This document shows, piece after piece, positions 44,878 to 56,983 of a DNA stretch of 64,000 nt. This stretch comes from Triglochin maritima (lineage: Eukaryota; Streptophyta; Magnoliopsida; Alismatales; Juncaginaceae). The notes under the pieces are model-generated. The model was not told where the DNA came from, did no database searches, and was given only the letters and a program-made list of their open reading frames with translations. The position numbers and the translations under genes were made by a program. Positions within the stretch are counted from its first letter, which is position 1; every line of letters starts with the position of its first letter. The stretch spans positions 14,402,001 through 14,466,000 of the forward strand of contig OY821788.1 in NCBI GenBank assembly GCA_963682175.1, read 5' to 3'.

Positions 44878-45389
44878 TGTTGCCATCACGGGTAAGGGGA
44901 GATCACTAGGAACATGCCAGCATCACACCATGTGTCTGGTTCGCTGCCAGATCCGCCACCCAGCGGTCCGTACCGCTCCACGACGGATCAACAGTTGAAC
45001 TGTGTGTGGGGTTTGATCGTGCCTCATGCAGAGGACTGAGAGGAGACCATTTCGATCCTAATATTCATCTTTTGGTTGGTAGAAGCAGGAGGCATGATTG
45101 GATGAAGGAAGAGGAAGATTGAATCGCTCATACACTTGATATATTCATACACTCAAAAAGCAAAACGTGGCTAACACCTTTTTTCCTCTCTCTACAAACA
45201 AGACAATACACTTGTTCTTATATAAGCACTTACACAAGACTCTTAACCTTCCAAAGAACACCTACTAACTCATGTTAACTCCACTTAACACACCTTAAAA
45301 CATCACAATAAAATACCTAACTAAAGAGACTTAAAGACCATGATATAAAGGACTCTACTAATGCCCATTACAACACATAACTCATCACA
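44878..45389 (-). repeat. 5' LTR of the gag-only copia
   Basis: 512 bp, the partner of 39339-39847, directly next to the primer site. Confidence 0.82.
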
Positions 45390-46101
45390 TAATTTACCAC
45401 ATTAACATGAAATAAACTTGGAGGTTAAGAGAGAAAAACATCTCTCTCCTTCTCCTCAACTTTTCATCTTCCAACTTGATGACATCACCTTTGATGACTT
45501 GTTTCCAACTATGATGGATTAAGATAAATTTTCAACTATACGTGAGGTAAATTGAATGAGGTTAATTATTTCATCTCTTGTTTTAGTGGAGGTCCTTGTT
45601 TCACCTTGAGGATCTACAGGAGTGTGCAGAAGGTTGAGTCTAAGTTGAATTACAGCTCGATCGACGTGTCATGCTCAATCAAATGGGCAAACTAAATAAT
45701 TGTTTAATTTTAGAAGATACTAATGAAGAACCCCCATGTGTTGCATGGGTATGTATGTTTGGAACACAAAATTTTAATTTTCATGACCCATTGAAAACAT
45801 AAATCGTAGATATTCTTGTAAAGATGCAGTGGAATTTTCAACGTATATCAAAAGAAATAACATGTAGATTACAACACCTAGCTTCCATTAAATCGCGCTT
45901 TAGGAAAAAAATTCAAATAAGACTGCTTGTTCAAAGTAATCTTTTCTGACATTTGCTCATCCAGAATTGAAAGTTAAGTTAATCTTCATCGGGGCCCAAA
46001 GTTTTTTTTTCCTTGGTGCATCACATTCCATGTGTTTGAATACTTCATCTATAAATCATGCTAATCCTCCTTATGTCACGTAAGTGTGTTGAACATGCAA
46101 A

Positions 46102-46157
<56 letters not shown>

Positions 46158-46567
46158 GAGGAAACCCAATATTTGCTGATGCAATAATTGATATGAAGAT
46201 CAAAGTGGAAACCCACAATCAAAACAAAAGATCTTTATCATCAATTGCCTTTGTGACTTTCGTACGTATTAATAAAGTATTATCATTGTTTGAATTTTTT
46301 TAATAAAATCTACGATAAAAACTTAAGACATATCAAGTGGAATATGCATTGCCTAATAGATGGAATTTATACAGTTAATTGTATTTCTACGATTCTATTT
46401 GTTATCATTCTTCACCATTACAATATTACATAAGTATAATTACAAAACACAACAAGAAAAAATATTTATTAACAAAATATACAATATAATTAATCATCTT
46501 ACTCTTTTGAACCATGCACAACCTTTTCCATCTTAATATTTACAACCCAATTAATTTCAAATTAAGA
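45390..46567. other. AT-rich stretch without recognisable genes
   Basis: Contains the AT microsatellite at 46104-46156. No protein motif was found on either strand. Confidence 0.5.
46104..46156. repeat. (AT)n microsatellite
   Basis: 53 bp of uninterrupted alternating A and T, about 26 units. Confidence 0.97.
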
Positions 46568-48990
46568 TCTATTGGCTTTTAGGCCTTAATCTGTGTATAG
46601 TTTGAGGATTAATAAACCTAATTTGAATTAATCAACCTAGTCAATCTATTAGATAAACATGATTAAATGCATTGCATATATACTTGTATTGTGCAACTCA
46701 ATTTAATAGGTTTATTACGATCATCAAAAGAAAAGCATTGAGACAAAAACTCAAGATTGTAACAAAGTTTTGGAACAAGATTTGTAATTTTCCTTTTATT
46801 GAGTCCATATGATCATTATGTAAACTTGAACACTAGGATTTTGTCCTAGTCCAATTTAGACGACCGCTCACTGATTGAAATTTAGTTTACAAACCGCAAG
46901 TGCACGTTGGTCGGTGAAGACGGGGCAAGTACGGGTCGATCCATAGGGATGTGTGTCGACTCTGGTTCTTTCGAAGTGGGAAAAGAAGGGAGAAGAGTTG
47001 TGATTTTACTAACTAAACAACGCTAAACTAAACAAGCAAACTACAAACAAGAAACATGACAACATAAGAAGGAAAATTAAGCAACTAGCAAAACAATATT
47101 AAATTCAGTAAGGAAACCCCCAAAGGGTGGAGTGTGTGCACATATGAGGTGAGAGAAGTGATGAATGATGAATGTAAGCTTGTATGTGTATGTGTGTCAT
47201 GTGTGTGTCTTCATGCACAGAAAGTGTCTAAAGATTTGGTAAAACTTATCAATCCATTCACATAACGTATCAGCAATTACTACTTGATTATCATTAGACG
47301 AGGGTCAGCATGAGAAGTGTCTAAAGATATGACAAGATTCATAAAAAATCAAGAACTCATGTGAAGAACAAAGCTAAGCATGGGAAGTGTCTAAATGGTA
47401 TGGCAAAACCCATGAAAACAAAATTTCTTTAATCAATCAAGTGAGAAAACACTAATACAAACACACGACTAACATGTAGCATATCCAACAGGAAATTTCA
47501 GCAAATAAACATGAGGAAACCAAGCATGGGAAGTGTATAAATCTTGTGGCAAAACCCATAAAAAATTCCCCAACATGTAGATGAATAAAACAAACCCGAT
47601 GAACATACAAACATTCATGTCTACACAATCTAAATTCGTCAAACATTCAAAAGTTCAAAACATAAATGTACATCTCCACCCTCCAAAGGGGGATGGAACT
47701 ACTCACTACTCATTAAACTATAAACTACATTAAGAAAATGAGACATGTTAATTACTTCTACTAAGATTAAGACAAATATAACTAAGCATGCAAGAGTTAA
47801 AAGAAACAACAAGAAACTTAACAAAACATTCTTTATTCCTCACTCACACTACAAGTAGCATCTCTCCACTAGAGTTTTGCTCCAAGGCTTCACTCAAAGT
47901 AGAGAGAATGACAACCAAAAGAGGAGTTTCTTACAAGGGAGGAGGAAGAGTTCTATTTATAGTCATAGAAAAAGGTAATCGGGGACAATCCCCCGATGTG
48001 GGACTAATGACATACTATAAATGGACATAAAACAACATAATACACGACCACGAGAAGCCGGGTCGGATCCTGACCCAACTAGACCGCCAATTGGCTGTCC
48101 AGGGCAGCCAAGTAGCGGTAATGTTTGGTCAGATTCGACCTGTTTTAGGTTGGCTGCTTCATTTCTTCAATTCTCCACGTTGAGTGCACCTGGATTAGTT
48201 GTTTGAAATTGTGCTCGAATCTAATTGGCAAAATACTCCTCATGGTAGTGTGAAGTTTCTTGATTTTCTCATTGGTCATTTTGGTTTATTTCCGGGTCCT
48301 TTCCTCTTGCATATCAGTCCATAAGTCTCACAATTCAGTCATTTTTATTGCGTTCGGTCCTTTTTATGTCTCATCTTCTCAAATTTGTTTATTCCTGAAA
48401 GTTTAAACATAAAACTCGTTACGTAGCATTGCTTAGGTTCAAAATAGTGGATATAAAACATAAATATATGCACGATATGATGTCAATCACTCACCTCAGA
48501 AACAATCAAAATTCCTCATCCCAGATTGATTAGAACTTTACTGAAATTTGAACATCGAACGACCATCTTGTCTGTGGACAATTGAATCTCCTTGGACGGA
48601 TTTTTGGATTTTAGTCCCACGGTCATATTTCTCTTTGTCTTTGGAGCCTTCTTTGAATGTTCATTTTGGAAGACCGGGCTCCTATCGCTCGACTATTCTT
48701 TTGGTCTCTTGGCGTGCAATGAACGTATCTACTTGGCAAAACATAGTCATTGGGCTCTTAACGAATATATGAATTCTAGCTATCGAAGTTAAAGACAAAA
48801 CTTGTATTTTGGATAACCGAAACCTCCCCGCACAACCGATTGAGTGTGGACAAACTTCACTAAAACCACATTGAAACGTGCAAATCGGACGACTGTCTCT
48901 AGATAGGTCTTTAATGAAGTGCAACCTTATCAGATGAGCACACAACCCTAGTATAGGACAAGCATCATGCATAGAGTGATCAACCTATAA
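46568..48990 (+). mobile_element. Diverged SIRE-like LTR, interrupted by a solo LTR
   Basis: Begins TATTGGCTTTTAGGCCTTAATC, close to the SIRE-type LTR start, and follows it loosely to 46866. After the nested LTR the sequence continues from 48495 with GACC-type motifs. The right end is not resolved. Confidence 0.4.
46872..48489 (-). mobile_element. Solo LTR of family X, copy 3
   Basis: TGATTG to CAATCA with a perfect TSD CTCAC (46867-46871 and 48490-48494), 1618 bp. The U5 hairpin is weak here (CGTCTTCACCGACC in place of the stem), but the GTGCACTTGCGG block is kept. Confidence 0.87.
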
Positions 48991-49084
48991 TTAATGTTCA
49001 AAACAAAAGTTTCATCTCTTAATTCAAGAGAAATTGTATCGTCGTAATGTTTCAAAGAATTTGAAGTGATGGGCCTATACGCCT

Positions 49085-49641
49085 AATCTTGTTGTCACAT
49101 CTTATAGTTGTTACGATATTAATCGATACTTCTACTACACTAAGAGTGAACATGATGAATGTAAAATGTAAAACAATGGACAGAACAATGGAGGGACCTT
49201 AGTTGCTGAATCATTACATGTCTCTAATTTTAAAGATAATAGTCCTATAAATGTCAATATGTCATATTATGGGCAAATTCAAGATAGTGGAGTTGAACTT
49301 CATGAAATTCAATGTGATGGTCACTAAATGGAATTGGGTTGACAATAATAATGGGGTTTGAGTTAATGACTTGGGATTTACTTTCAGGATCTTAATAAAA
49401 AATATATAAGGAAGAACCGTTTATTATGGCATCTAATGTGAAACAAGTTTTCTTTGTAAGAAACCCATGTGATAGTCAATCGTCGGTAGTTCTAGAAGGA
49501 AAAGAACAAATTGTCTCTCATAAAGACCTAAATGAGATTAGACAAATCCCCTTGTTCTGTCAGCAAGTACCCAAATTCAAGTCAAACAACTTGGCATACT
49601 ATGAGCGTAAGACTATCACTTTTTATTTTGGTAAAATGTAG
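49085..49641 (+). pseudogene. CACTA transposase-associated domain remnant (DUF4216-like)
   Basis: Plus-strand pieces in shifted frames match the region downstream of En/Spm transposases. They include SYSCYDINRYFYYTKSEHDE, ESLHVSNFKDN and INVNMSYYGQI, then ASNVKQVFFVRNP with VVLEGKE up to 49641. Several stops and shifts interrupt it. No CACTA ends were found nearby, so it is an isolated fragment. Confidence 0.65.
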
Positions 49642-49954
49642 TATACTTTGAACTTTGGGTTTTTTCTAATCTATATCACATATTAATTGTAGTACTACAA
49701 ATTGTTTGGAAATGGTGAATGTGGCCATTACATCAAAGGTATATGAAACAAATCGCCGAGTTAGGGCCGCTTGATATGGATTTATGAGAGGTTCATTCGT
49801 ATAAATAGTTTCTATTGATATTTGTATTTCGTTTGTAACAATAATTTATAAATCAATTTATCTATTTTAATATTTTGTACGTTTTTACAGACAATCTGCC
49901 TTCATATTCGCAACAAGAGATAAATGTTACAAAGGAAAAGTGGGTTTCTTTTAT

Positions 49955-50322
49955 TGGATTAATCTAACGATTAAGAGGATGTTTGCCGAAAGCACTGACA
50001 CGTGGCGCACTCTCATGGGCTGCGCATTAGGGTTTAGGGAAGACTCTTCTATATAAGAAGAGAAGGCTCTCATTGGAGGAGTTGCATTCCTTGTGTGCAA
50101 AACCCTAACCCTAGCCGCCACCTCTCCTCTCTCTCCCATCCGTCCCACCTTATCCTCCACTCCTCCCGTAGACTCTTGGGTTGTGGATTAGTCCTTCTCC
50201 ACGAGAGTTGAAGGCCGGCCGGTGCTCCAGAGGATTCCATGAGGTGATCGCCGATCCATTCCGCTGCCACAGGTTCTCTCCAAGAAGGTACTCCTGAATC
50301 TGTAGATCGTTATAAACTAACA
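49955..50322 (+). repeat. 5' LTR of the copia element
   Basis: 368 bp, TGGATTAATC to AAACTAACA, matching 60217-60587. Confidence 0.88.
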
Positions 50323-50323
50323 T

Positions 50324-50336
50324 TGGTACCAGAGCC
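50324..50336 (+). promoter_or_regulatory. Copia primer-binding site
   Basis: TGGTACCAGAGCC, one base different from the usual TGGTATCAGAGCC. Confidence 0.85.
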
Positions 50337-50339
50337 ATC

Positions 50340-52240
50340 TTGGTCACCTCTGAATTTTTTGAGCACTTTCTTATTTGATATATGTTGAAATAATTTCGGT
50401 TGTTTTTGAGAGAAATCGCTGACATATGTAGTTTTTTCTCTTCATCATGCGCCTAGGGTTTGATGGCATTTTTCCTCACCCTTGCGCATGTTTTCTTGAT
50501 TCATTTCATTACATGCGAATTGCATTACAAGTTTCATCATTATTTCATTCTTGCGCATAGCTTAGATTTCATTTTATGCATGTACCTAGGGTTACATGTT
50601 AATCTATGTTTGTTGCGCATATTTCTTTCATCCTTGAAGCTTGCGGCTAGCGTTTGCTTGTTCTTGATAATATGCGCATATATGTTGTTTGAAATATGAT
50701 GATAATTTTACAAGAGTTAATTATTGCATGTATCATATAATGTGATCATACATTTCGGATTGTATGATTTGATTGTGCATTTTCTTCATTCTAAACTCTT
50801 GTACATACATCTAAGGTTAGATGCTTGTTGCCTTATTCATGTATATGTAATTTTTAATCACATGTGCATGCATCTAGGATTAGATGTTGATTGCAAAATC
50901 ATGCTCATACATGAATATTGAGTTACCATATTGTATAATTCGGAATTTTTTTTTTTGGAATGATAGCATTCATTTCATTTGAAATATTTCCTTTATGATT
51001 AAATGCACATATATGTTGATCTCATTAAGGATTTTCGGATTTTTTTGGGAATGATAGCATGCATTTCATTTGAAATATTTCCTTTTCATCATATGTGCAT
51101 TTATGTGTTACCCTCCACCAAAGAATTTCGAATTTTTCTTTCCAATACAAGTAGCATAATTATTGTTGATTGCATGCTTATATTGATTAAGGAAAGATTG
51201 GGTAATTCTGAATTTTTTTTTGAGGGGATATTATGGGCTAGAGTTTTATTGCCTTAAAAGTATTTTTGAATGCTTTCCTTTGATGCACAAATATGTGTTG
51301 CTCTCCACCATAGAATTTCGGTTTTTTTCTTTCCTAATCATAGTAGGATAATTTTTTGTGCTATCATGATTATATTGATTAGGGAAAGAAGAAAAAAATT
51401 CTGTTTTGAGAATGATTATTGTGGAGATTGGTTGTTATTACCTAACACGTTTTTTACCAATATTCGTGCACCATAAATGCATTGTTTCCTTATGCTTAAC
51501 TTCCTTCTTGATTGAAAGAGGTGCACACTTTTTGGTATTTTTTTTCATACGTGGGATTGTGCTAACGTATGGAAAGATTGTGCTTATATGGAATGAATGG
51601 TTGCTGATTTTATTTACTGCCTTATTAAGAGTTGAGCGTAATTTCATTCATTCATTTCCATTTGCAATAGATATCGCAATGGACTGTAATATTTATGGAC
51701 TGTAATAATTATGGACTGTGGACTGTTTATTGCCCTAAGGAGACGAGGGGCTCCTTTATTTTTTTTATTGCGATATTATTGCTATAAGGCTCATGCAGGT
51801 TCCCGTCTAAGAGTCTAAATCCCTATTGGGGATCCTTAGCTTGATATGGAAGTAATGTAGCAATCGATTTCTGTGTGATCTTGATTGATTTTTTTTTGAA
51901 AGGAAACGTTTTTTTGGAACCTACACGCCTAGTGGGAGTTGCAAGGTAGAAGTGTTTTGTGTAAACCACCTTGCAACCGGCGGCAAATACCTTCTTTATT
52001 TGCTGATTTGCCATGATTTAAACGTTTTTTTGGGGTCTCTAAATCATGATGGAGCTCAATATATAGATTAGTAAAATGACTTTATTAACTATTGCATGGG
52101 GATTTGATCGAATGCTTTATGTTTTCTTTTGGTCTGAATGCTATAGTTATTAAGTCAGTTTATTTTTTATGACTATTGTAGCTCGTTGTATTTTATGCTA
52201 GAACTCATGTATCGCTCGGTGTTTTTGTCCTAGATTTTTT
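50340..52240 (+). other. Long copia leader
   Basis: 1.9 kb, T-rich, with loosely repeated blocks (around 50930-51080 and 51100-51330) sharing GAATGATAGCAT and GAATTTCGG motifs. No coding frame of note. Confidence 0.55.
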
Positions 52241-54160
52241 ATGGCTGCTTCAAAAGCATTGTCGTTGATCTGACTCGAGGAGATAAACTCAATGAAAAGA
52301 ATTACGATCTATGGCATCGTAAAATTGAGTATCTCTTAGAGGATCAGGACATGTTAAAAATATAACCCAAATTATGTCTCCCCCCGAGTAGGGGAACACT
52401 GCGCAACATCGCAGAAATATGGATGTCTATAATGCATGGAAAAAGAAAAACCGTATTGCTCGCATTACAATTCTAAGTTCGCTGTGAGATGATCTGTTAC
52501 TGCACTTCGAAAAATTGCGAACTGCAAAGGCCTTGTGTCTGCTCTCATCAGATCATTGCCTTCGAAGAGTTGGGAGCATTTGAAGGTCCATCTGACTCAT
52601 GTTGATGACATCAAGACATTTGACCATGCCACAAAACACCTAGAGCTGGAGGAGGACCACATGTTTGCGGAAGCCCCTCTAACTGAAGTGTTTGCTGCTG
52701 AAGCTGGCGCTCCTCGGAGGAGTGCAGATTTTAAGCGCAAAAGAGATAGAGCTCAAGGTTTTAAAGGCAAGAAGGGTGCAAATAAAAACAAAACAGAAAA
52801 CAAAGCTGGAAAGAAACGACCTCGGGGATCCAGATGTGGGAAAGATAAGTCTAATGTAACTTGTTTTAACTGCCGAAAGACTGGACATTTTGCTCGTGAG
52901 TGCACTGAGCAAAATGTAATTACTGTGTGTAAACCCTTGAATTGTAACGTGACTAGTTCTGTGATGCTCACTGATCATTCTCCTGTGTGGATTGTGGATT
53001 CAGGTGCCACGGACCACGTAACAAAGGAGCGTTCTGCCTTTGTGGAATATCGTCGTGTTCCAAGTGGGAGGCGAATAAACATGGCGAACAACACTAGCAT
53101 TGAAATTCTCGGAGTTGGCACATGCAAAGTGGCTTTGCGAAGTGGTCGGATCCTATTACTTCATGACGTGTTGTATGCACCAGCTATACGGCGAAATATT
53201 ATTTCTGTTGTTGTTTTGATGAGACATGGTTTTAAAGTTGTTTTTGAGAACAATGATATGAGTTTATACATTGCTAACATTTATTATGGACGTGCCTTTC
53301 TTTCAGACGGTTTTATTGGGTTGGACGCAATTTATGATTTCAATCGTAATACTAGTGCCTTTATGAGCCAAAGTTCCATGAATAAAGCTTCAATTATGTG
53401 GCAGCTAGACTAGGTCACATTGGTGTTAACCGGATGAACAAGTTGGCAAAGGAGGGGGTATTAGGAGAATGCTCCAAATTTGAATTGCCAACCTGTGAAT
53501 CTTGTCTAGCTGGAAAGGCAACTAGAAAACCGTTCGGAAAAACCATTAGGGCTACTTCTCCTTTAGAACTAATTCACTAGGATATTTGTGGACATTTGAA
53601 TGTGCGTACTAGGCATGGACAAAGTTACTTCATCACATTTATTGATGACTACACTAGATATGGTCATATTTATCTTATTTCTCACAAGTCAGAAGCTCTA
53701 GAATGTTTTAAGAGATTCATGAGCTTGGTAGAGAATCAATTGGATAATAAGATAAAAACTCTCAGAACGGACAGAGGTGGGGAGTATCTCTCCATAATGT
53801 TCAAGGAGTTATGTGATGAAAAGGGGATATCTAAACAACTCACTATGCCTTATACTCCTCAGCAAAATGGTGTTGCTGAGAGAAGGAATAGAACGTTGCT
53901 ATACATGGTTAGATCCATGATGGCGCATGCGAGCTTGCCAATTTCGTTTTGGGGAGATGCTCTAATGATTGCTGCCTATATCCTCAATAGAGTTCCATCA
54001 AAATTGGTTCCCTCAACTCCATATGAGTTATGGACACGACAGAAGCCTGATTTTAGTCTGCTGCGTCCTTGGGGATGCGCGACATACATTCATTCTACTA
54101 GTCACCGATATGGAAAACTAGGACCTAGAGGGAAAAAAATGTATCTTTGTAAAATACAAT
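52241..54160 (+). pseudogene. Copia gag, protease and integrase part
   Basis: ATG at 52241 (MAASKALS), then a damaged gag start. From 52535 an open frame carries the rest of gag with zinc knuckle CFNCRKTGHFAREC (about 52861-52902) and the protease active site DSGATDH (about 52996-53016). A missing base near 53402 (the expected WHARLGHI appears in two frames) shifts into integrase. The HHCC finger (LGHIGVN, CESCLAGK) and the DDE core ([25 protein letters not shown]) are visible. A TAG stop at 53578-53580 interrupts before DICGHL. The frame is cut at KKCIFVKYN by the solo LTR at 54161. Inactive. Confidence 0.87.
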
Positions 54161-56983
54161 TGTAAGACCCGCTCTCCTGCTATAATAATAATAAGTCCAC
54201 TCTCCGCGGTTAGGCATAATTGGCTTCTTGGAATGTCAAATTGTGTTATGGCATGCTTGTTTGAGTAGATTTGATCAGATTTCTCGTTGGTCGATCGGGT
54301 GTGATACATCGGACGAGTGCGCAGTTGTTTGACTCGATCGACTCAATTTGGGCCCGAGTGAGTGTAGGGTCGGTTTTGGACTAAAACCGTGTTGAAGTGG
54401 CATGGAATTGGAAGGGTTTCATTAGGGTTTGGATGTGCATTTTCGTGGCTTTTGAATGCCTTTCGAATGGTGCCATTTTGGCATGCCTTAATGTGACTTG
54501 AATAGCCATGAAGTCTATGGAAGTTGGAGGGTTGTTTGCAAACAAAACCCCCTCAACCCAAGTCATCCCTACCCTCTCACTCCCTCACCCACGAAATTCA
54601 GAACCTCTCCATCTCCCTCTCCGGTGTGCTAGTGGTTGGAGCTTCGACGAGTCAAGTGGAGCAAGCTAGAGTGCATCTTCTGGGAGCAACTAGACGAAGA
54701 TCTGGGTGGGCTGATCTCCGGTAATCTCGTGCAAAGTTTTTCGTGAATTCAGGTATGCTCCTGGACCCTTAGTGTAATAGGAAGCATGGAGTGTTGGATG
54801 GAGATTAGTCCAGCACAAATAGAGTGGTCGGTCTGAGGTTTGGAGTTGCACAAATGGAGATCTACCCGGTAGGGTGGACTGTGGTGCACTCTCCAAATTT
54901 TCAGAGGTTGGCTGAGCACCTCTCTCTCTACCACGACTTGTGACTCATGATTCCTTGGTGGTTTGTTGGAAAAACCAGAGGTGGTGAGGCTGGGCCGTGG
55001 AGATCTAGAGTGGAGGGGTTTTGCGTGCATGTTGTGCTTCTTGCTATTCATCTTGTGATGTTGTTTTGTGAGCTTCGAATATTATACTTGTGTGTGATAT
55101 TGTGATCATGTCCAGATGTGTTTGCATGAGATATTTTCAGATATTAGAGTCACATATTTATGTGTTATTTCACGAGTAGGGTCAGACAGCATATGTAGGA
55201 CTCGTTACTGAATTCTGCTCTCACGTCCATGCATGATCTAACTAGTAAGTATAAATAATATTGCATGAATCGCTCTGATTTTAGTCCAGAAATCATTAAC
55301 ACCCATAAACACTCTGATTTGTTGATCCCTTATGATATATTAATGACATTCCATCAGTGAATAAATCGAATACTTTCATCAAGATTGTAATGTAACAAGT
55401 ATAGTTGCCCGTCTCGACTTGAACATGCGTTGAGTTAATCGAATCTGATTTTATTCGAACCATGTCTAGCTCAGGTGTACAATCAGATTTGTGTATGATT
55501 TATCTGACATATCTCGTTATGCTCTCACACGAGACTAAACCAGGACTCATCTATGATCTATGCTATTCATACTATGACATCTTGTATGGTGCAAATCAAC
55601 CAACATGCATGTCAATATATCTATTTCGACTATGAAGGAACGTAGACTCCTGATTTCAGAGGCATGTTTTATATATATAGGACTACTGATACATGTATGA
55701 ATTAATTCCCATCCACCTATTCCTGACCATGTTCGGGATCACAAGTTCTAATGCATACGTCTTCTAAAATTTATAGTTTATGCTATCGATTACCTGTAGT
55801 GGTTGATCATCATGTATTCTGTTGTTATACATGCTTTTTGTTATTCGTTTAGTACCAATATATGACTGATATGAGGTGTTGTGTGGTGATTTTAGTTGAC
55901 CCTTAGGATATCAGACCTTATGACATCTTTATCATGACCCGTAGATAACTCAATGGGTTGTTACCTTGAATTGCCATCGGGGTTGTCTGCTTGCTGATTT
56001 GTGTTTGGTTATTGTTGGGATGTTCTGATTTTGTTTTGTTTGGGGCTGTTAGGAGGGTATCCGGATGCCTTTCCTTGAGCTCACTCCATCCACTATAGAT
56101 GTATTAGATTTTAGATGCTTAAGTAGCTTGCATCGCATTTAATCTAATTAATAATTCTGGGCACATTCTGTTTTTGGGCCGACGGGCCACGAGTGGGTCC
56201 TCTAGCTAGAGAGGTCATTCGCATAAGACCTTCACGTTGGGAGGCCAGGCGTAAGATAAGTCCTGGGCAGGCACGCTGCCATTCTGTCTCAGGGTAAGTA
56301 TTCCCAAGTTCGCGATGACACCATGTAGGTCACTTGCCGCGAATTGGGACACTTATCCGGCACACCGCTTTGTGCCGAGCGGTGGGTCACTGTCGAGTGA
56401 CCGCCTTTAACCAGCGAGGCTGGTGTTCTGGTTCCTATTAAGGAATGATTCGGGTGCGCCCGACCGGCACGGCTTATGGAGTCGTGGCCTTCTGTTGCAA
56501 TATGTGCTTTTCTGTTTCTGTTTCGGATGCTTTTGTTTTACATAGATTGCATGCATTCTTCCATATAACTCCGATTGGGCCAGGGGCATACGGGGTTTTC
56601 TTTATAGAAAACTCACGCATATGTTGATGCGATGCTTGCAGGTACTTAGATTCCTACAGGGTAGACTGGACGAGTAGTCGAAGATTCTGTACACGAGGGA
56701 CACGTCGACCAGATTCTTCTGTTTGTCTTTTGCTTCCGCGTTATTTATGATGTATTTCCCTTTTGAACTCGATGTAATGTATTTGAACTTGTTACCATAT
56801 ATGGATAATCTCTCACTTTTCAGTTATCTTTTATGTTAGTGTTTCCATGTATGATCTCTCTACGTATTGTCGAGTCGTTGTTTGGTCTGTCTTTTATAAC
56901 TCCTTCGGTCGTCGCAGAGGTCTCTGATCGCGACACTTGTAGTCTTTCCCAGTGTGCGTACCCGCGAGATTGGGGGCGTTACA
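54161..56983 (+). mobile_element. Gypsy-type solo LTR (family M), copy 2
   Basis: TGTAAGACCCGCTC to GGGGGCGTTACA with a perfect TSD ACAAT (54156-54160 and 56984-56988), 2823 bp. It splits copia pol, and removal of the LTR and one TSD restores FVKYNDLSKGYVF. No coding motif. Confidence 0.9.

Larger units (their letters stand above)
39339..45389 (-). mobile_element. Copia element with gag only (internally deleted)
   Basis: Two LTRs of about 510 bp (39339-39847 and 44878-45389; minus orientation, TGTGATG to GGCAACA/ACAACA). The right one is followed, on the minus strand, by the primer site TGGTATCAGAGCC (44862-44874). Internal DNA is only about 740 bp of gag once the nested solo LTR is removed. 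Pol is gone, since gag runs straight into the left LTR. No matching TSD was found at the outer ends. Confidence 0.8.

Noticed and set aside
46058..46303. Open frame with an Ile/Tyr repeat
   Set aside because: Translation of the AT microsatellite.
50460..51705. Several hydrophobic small open frames
   Set aside because: T-rich copia leader; hydrophobicity follows base composition.
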